Shown here: positions 6,407 through 7,762 of the stretch, in pieces
How the letters are laid out: every line of letters begins with the position of its first letter
Numbering within the stretch: the first letter of the stretch is position 1
NCBI GenBank assembly: GCA_018679315.1
Contig: JAHHLF010000359.1
Location: forward strand, 1-7,762
Length of the DNA stretch: 7,762 nucleotides
Source of the DNA: Bacteroidia bacterium
GTDB lineage: Bacteria > Bacteroidota > Bacteroidia > Flavobacteriales > Flavobacteriaceae
Reading direction: 5' to 3'
Program-made: the position numbers and the translations under genes
Notes under the pieces: generated by a model
What the model saw: only the letters and a program-made list of their open reading frames with translations
Told to the model about the DNA's origin: nothing
The model's database searches: none

Positions 6407-6571
6407 ATGGTCATTTCCGCGTTTAATAGCCGAAAGTGACGCCACATTGGCAGGCCTGCATTGCCCCGAATATCTGTTAAATTGTGCATCCAGCCCATGT
6501 GAAATCAAAAACCGTAACGAAATTTAACCTAATTAATAAATCGGGCAATTATTAAGATCAAAGATTAACAA

Positions 6572-7762
6572 ATGAAAAAACAGATCATAAATGTTGCGCT
6601 CTCGGGCCTTGTTATCGCCGCAAGTATGGCAGTAACCGGTTGCAACAAGTCATCGTCGTCCAAGAATACTTCGCGGGCCACCGGATGGAAGATCAATGCC
6701 AAAGAAGGCGGGTTTCAGTTTAACTCGGATTTCAAGGAGCAGGAAACTGGTCCTGGTCTTGTCTTTATTGAAGGAGGAACTTTCACAAAAGGAAAAGTTC
6801 AGGATGATGTAATGCACGATTGGAATAACACGCCCACAGCTCAGCACGTACAATCATTCTATATGGATGAAACAGAGGTCACTAATGTGATGTACCTGGA
6901 GTATTTGGATTATCTGAAAGCGGTTTATCCTCCGGAAAATCCTATGTACACCAATATTTATAAAGGTGCTTTGCCGGATACCTTGGTTTGGAGAAACCGT
7001 TTAGGTTTCAATGAGACAATGACCAACAATTATCTGCGTCACCCTGCCTATGCTGAATATCCTGTTGTAGGAGTAAACTGGGTACAGGCCGTACAATTCT
7101 CCGAATGGCGTACAGATCGTGTAAACGAAGCGATGTTGGAGCGTGAAGGTTACCTGGCTCAAGATTCCAAGTATCAGGTCCTTTCTGGAGATGTTGACGG
7201 AACATTTAGTACAGAGGCCTATCTAAACAGGCCAGAATCTGTATATAACGGAAATATTGATTCACTGCAAGGAAAGCAAAAGCGCGATTCTGTTAATGTA
7301 TTTGCTAAAAGAAGCAGTGGTATCATAATGCCTGAATATCGCCTGCCTACTGAAACAGAGTGGGAATATGCCGCCCAGGCACTAGTTGGATCACGAGAGT
7401 ATAACAACTACAGGGGAAGAAAAAAATATCCATGGGAAGGTGATTATACCCGAAATGGAAAACGAGTTGGACGAGGCGATCAATTAGCCAACTTCAAACA
7501 AGGAAAAGGTGACTACGGCGGGATCGCAGGTTGGTCTGACGATGGTGCTGATATTACAGCCGAAGTTAAATCGTACAAGCCAAATGATCACGGTCTTTAT
7601 GAAATGGCCGGTAACGTTGCCGAATGGGTAGCTGATGTTTACAGACCTATCGTCGATGATGAGATCAGTGACTTTAACTACTATCGCGGGAATATTTATA
7701 TGAAGACTGCGATCGGTGATGATGGTAAAGTTGTGGTGCTTCGAGACAGCATTGTATATGAT
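6572..7762 (+). CDS. gldJ: Gliding motility / type IX secretion lipoprotein GldJ, C-terminus off the window
   Basis: Outer-membrane lipoprotein required for gliding and for the type IX secretion machinery; in Flavobacterium johnsoniae, loss of GldJ destabilises other Gld proteins. 397 codons are present and the frame stays open to the edge; F. johnsoniae GldJ is about 560 residues, so roughly 160 are missing. The signal peptide ends in lipobox VTGC with Cys24, followed by NKSSSSKN, which lacks acidic residues and fits a periplasm-facing lipoprotein. From about residue 60 it carries the formylglycine-generating-enzyme/SUMF1-like fold shared with GldK: GLVFIEGGTFTKG, SFYMDETEVTN, RLPTETEWEYAA (257-268) and GLYEMAGNVAEW (341-352). 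It is used structurally; no sulfatase-activating role is known for GldJ. Long insertions between these motifs are characteristic of GldJ. The ATG is fixed by the signal peptide. It is divergent from porV. Confidence 0.95.
   Translation, partial: MKKQIINVALSGLVIAASMAVTGCNKSSSSKNTSRATGWKINAKEGGFQFNSDFKEQETGPGLVFIEGGTFTKGKVQDDVMHDWNNTPTAQHVQSFYMDETEVTNVMYLEYLDYLKAVYPPENPMYTNIYKGALPDTLVWRNRLGFNETMTNNYLRHPAYAEYPVVGVNWVQAVQFSEWRTDRVNEAMLEREGYLAQDSKYQVLSGDVDGTFSTEAYLNRPESVYNGNIDSLQGKQKRDSVNVFAKRSSGIIMPEYRLPTETEWEYAAQALVGSREYNNYRGRKKYPWEGDYTRNGKRVGRGDQLANFKQGKGDYGGIAGWSDDGADITAEVKSYKPNDHGLYEMAGNVAEWVADVYRPIVDDEISDFNYYRGNIYMKTAIGDDGKVVVLRDSIVYD

Larger units (their letters stand above)
6078..6571. other. 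Divergent porV/gldJ intergenic region, non-coding
   Basis: These 494 bases must hold the promoters of porV (leftward) and gldJ (rightward). I find no open reading frame above about a dozen codons, no tRNA and no remnant of porU. The composition is A/T-rich with several short symmetric elements, listed separately or among the findings. No convincing paired -33/-7 Bacteroidota promoter is visible. Partial -7 matches for porV on the minus strand are TAGCCTTG (6114-6107) and TATTCTTG (6221-6214), each one base from consensus and without a -33 partner. The gldJ leader just before its ATG is A/T-rich and lacks a Shine-Dalgarno site. Confidence 0.7.

Noticed and set aside
6445..6485. Possible gldJ promoter (TTG at 6447 with a TAnnTTTG-like box near 6471-6485)
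   Set aside because: The downstream box matches only part of the consensus at any allowed spacing, so no promoter is claimed.
6650..7407. Minus-strand frames opposite gldJ
   Set aside because: gldJ on the plus strand is continuous and carries signal peptide, lipobox and FGE-like motifs; the opposite frames have no supporting feature.
1..7762. Defence system, mobile element, CRISPR or RNA gene
   Set aside because: All long frames resolve to housekeeping or T9SS genes; no transposase, integrase, regularly spaced repeats or tRNA/rRNA-like segment was seen.

Overview
The window reads as ordinary chromosomal DNA from a member of the Bacteroidota, most likely a gliding or T9SS-bearing Flavobacteriia. 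The evidence is the pairing of gldJ (gliding/type IX secretion lipoprotein) with porV (type IX outer-membrane barrel). Supporting signs are lipoproteins with no acidic residues after the lipidated Cys, A/T-rich leaders without clear Shine-Dalgarno sites, and pdhA-pdhC genes without pdhB beside them. I see no insertion sequence, CRISPR array, tRNA or rRNA.

Layout: six genes lie on the minus strand, read from right to left. porV (6077-4920) is followed by a good intrinsic terminator, then cdd (cytidine deaminase, 4851-4354). After a 157-base gap comes a compact run: pdhA (pyruvate dehydrogenase E1 alpha, 4196-3198), pdhC (E2 with two lipoyl domains, 3193-1502), an M28 peptidase lipoprotein (1472-435), and a short-chain dehydrogenase/reductase (435 to beyond the left edge). 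The spacings in this run are 4 bases, 29 bases and a 1-base TAATG overlap, so it is probably one transcript. On the plus strand, gldJ starts at 6572 and runs off the right edge. It is divergent from porV, with 494 bases of non-coding DNA between them.

How they work together: PdhA and PdhC are two parts of the pyruvate dehydrogenase complex that makes acetyl-CoA; E1 beta and E3 must be encoded elsewhere. PorV and GldJ both serve type IX secretion and gliding at the outer membrane. Cdd salvages pyrimidines. No functional link between the metabolic and secretion genes is visible beyond neighbourhood.

I did not find an undescribed system. The points most worth checking are a 10-base tandem repeat running into the pdhA start codon, a dockerin-like calcium-binding loop in PorV, the absence of porU next to porV, the small symmetric elements in the gldJ-porV gap, and the cdd gene placed directly behind a terminator with little room for its own promoter.
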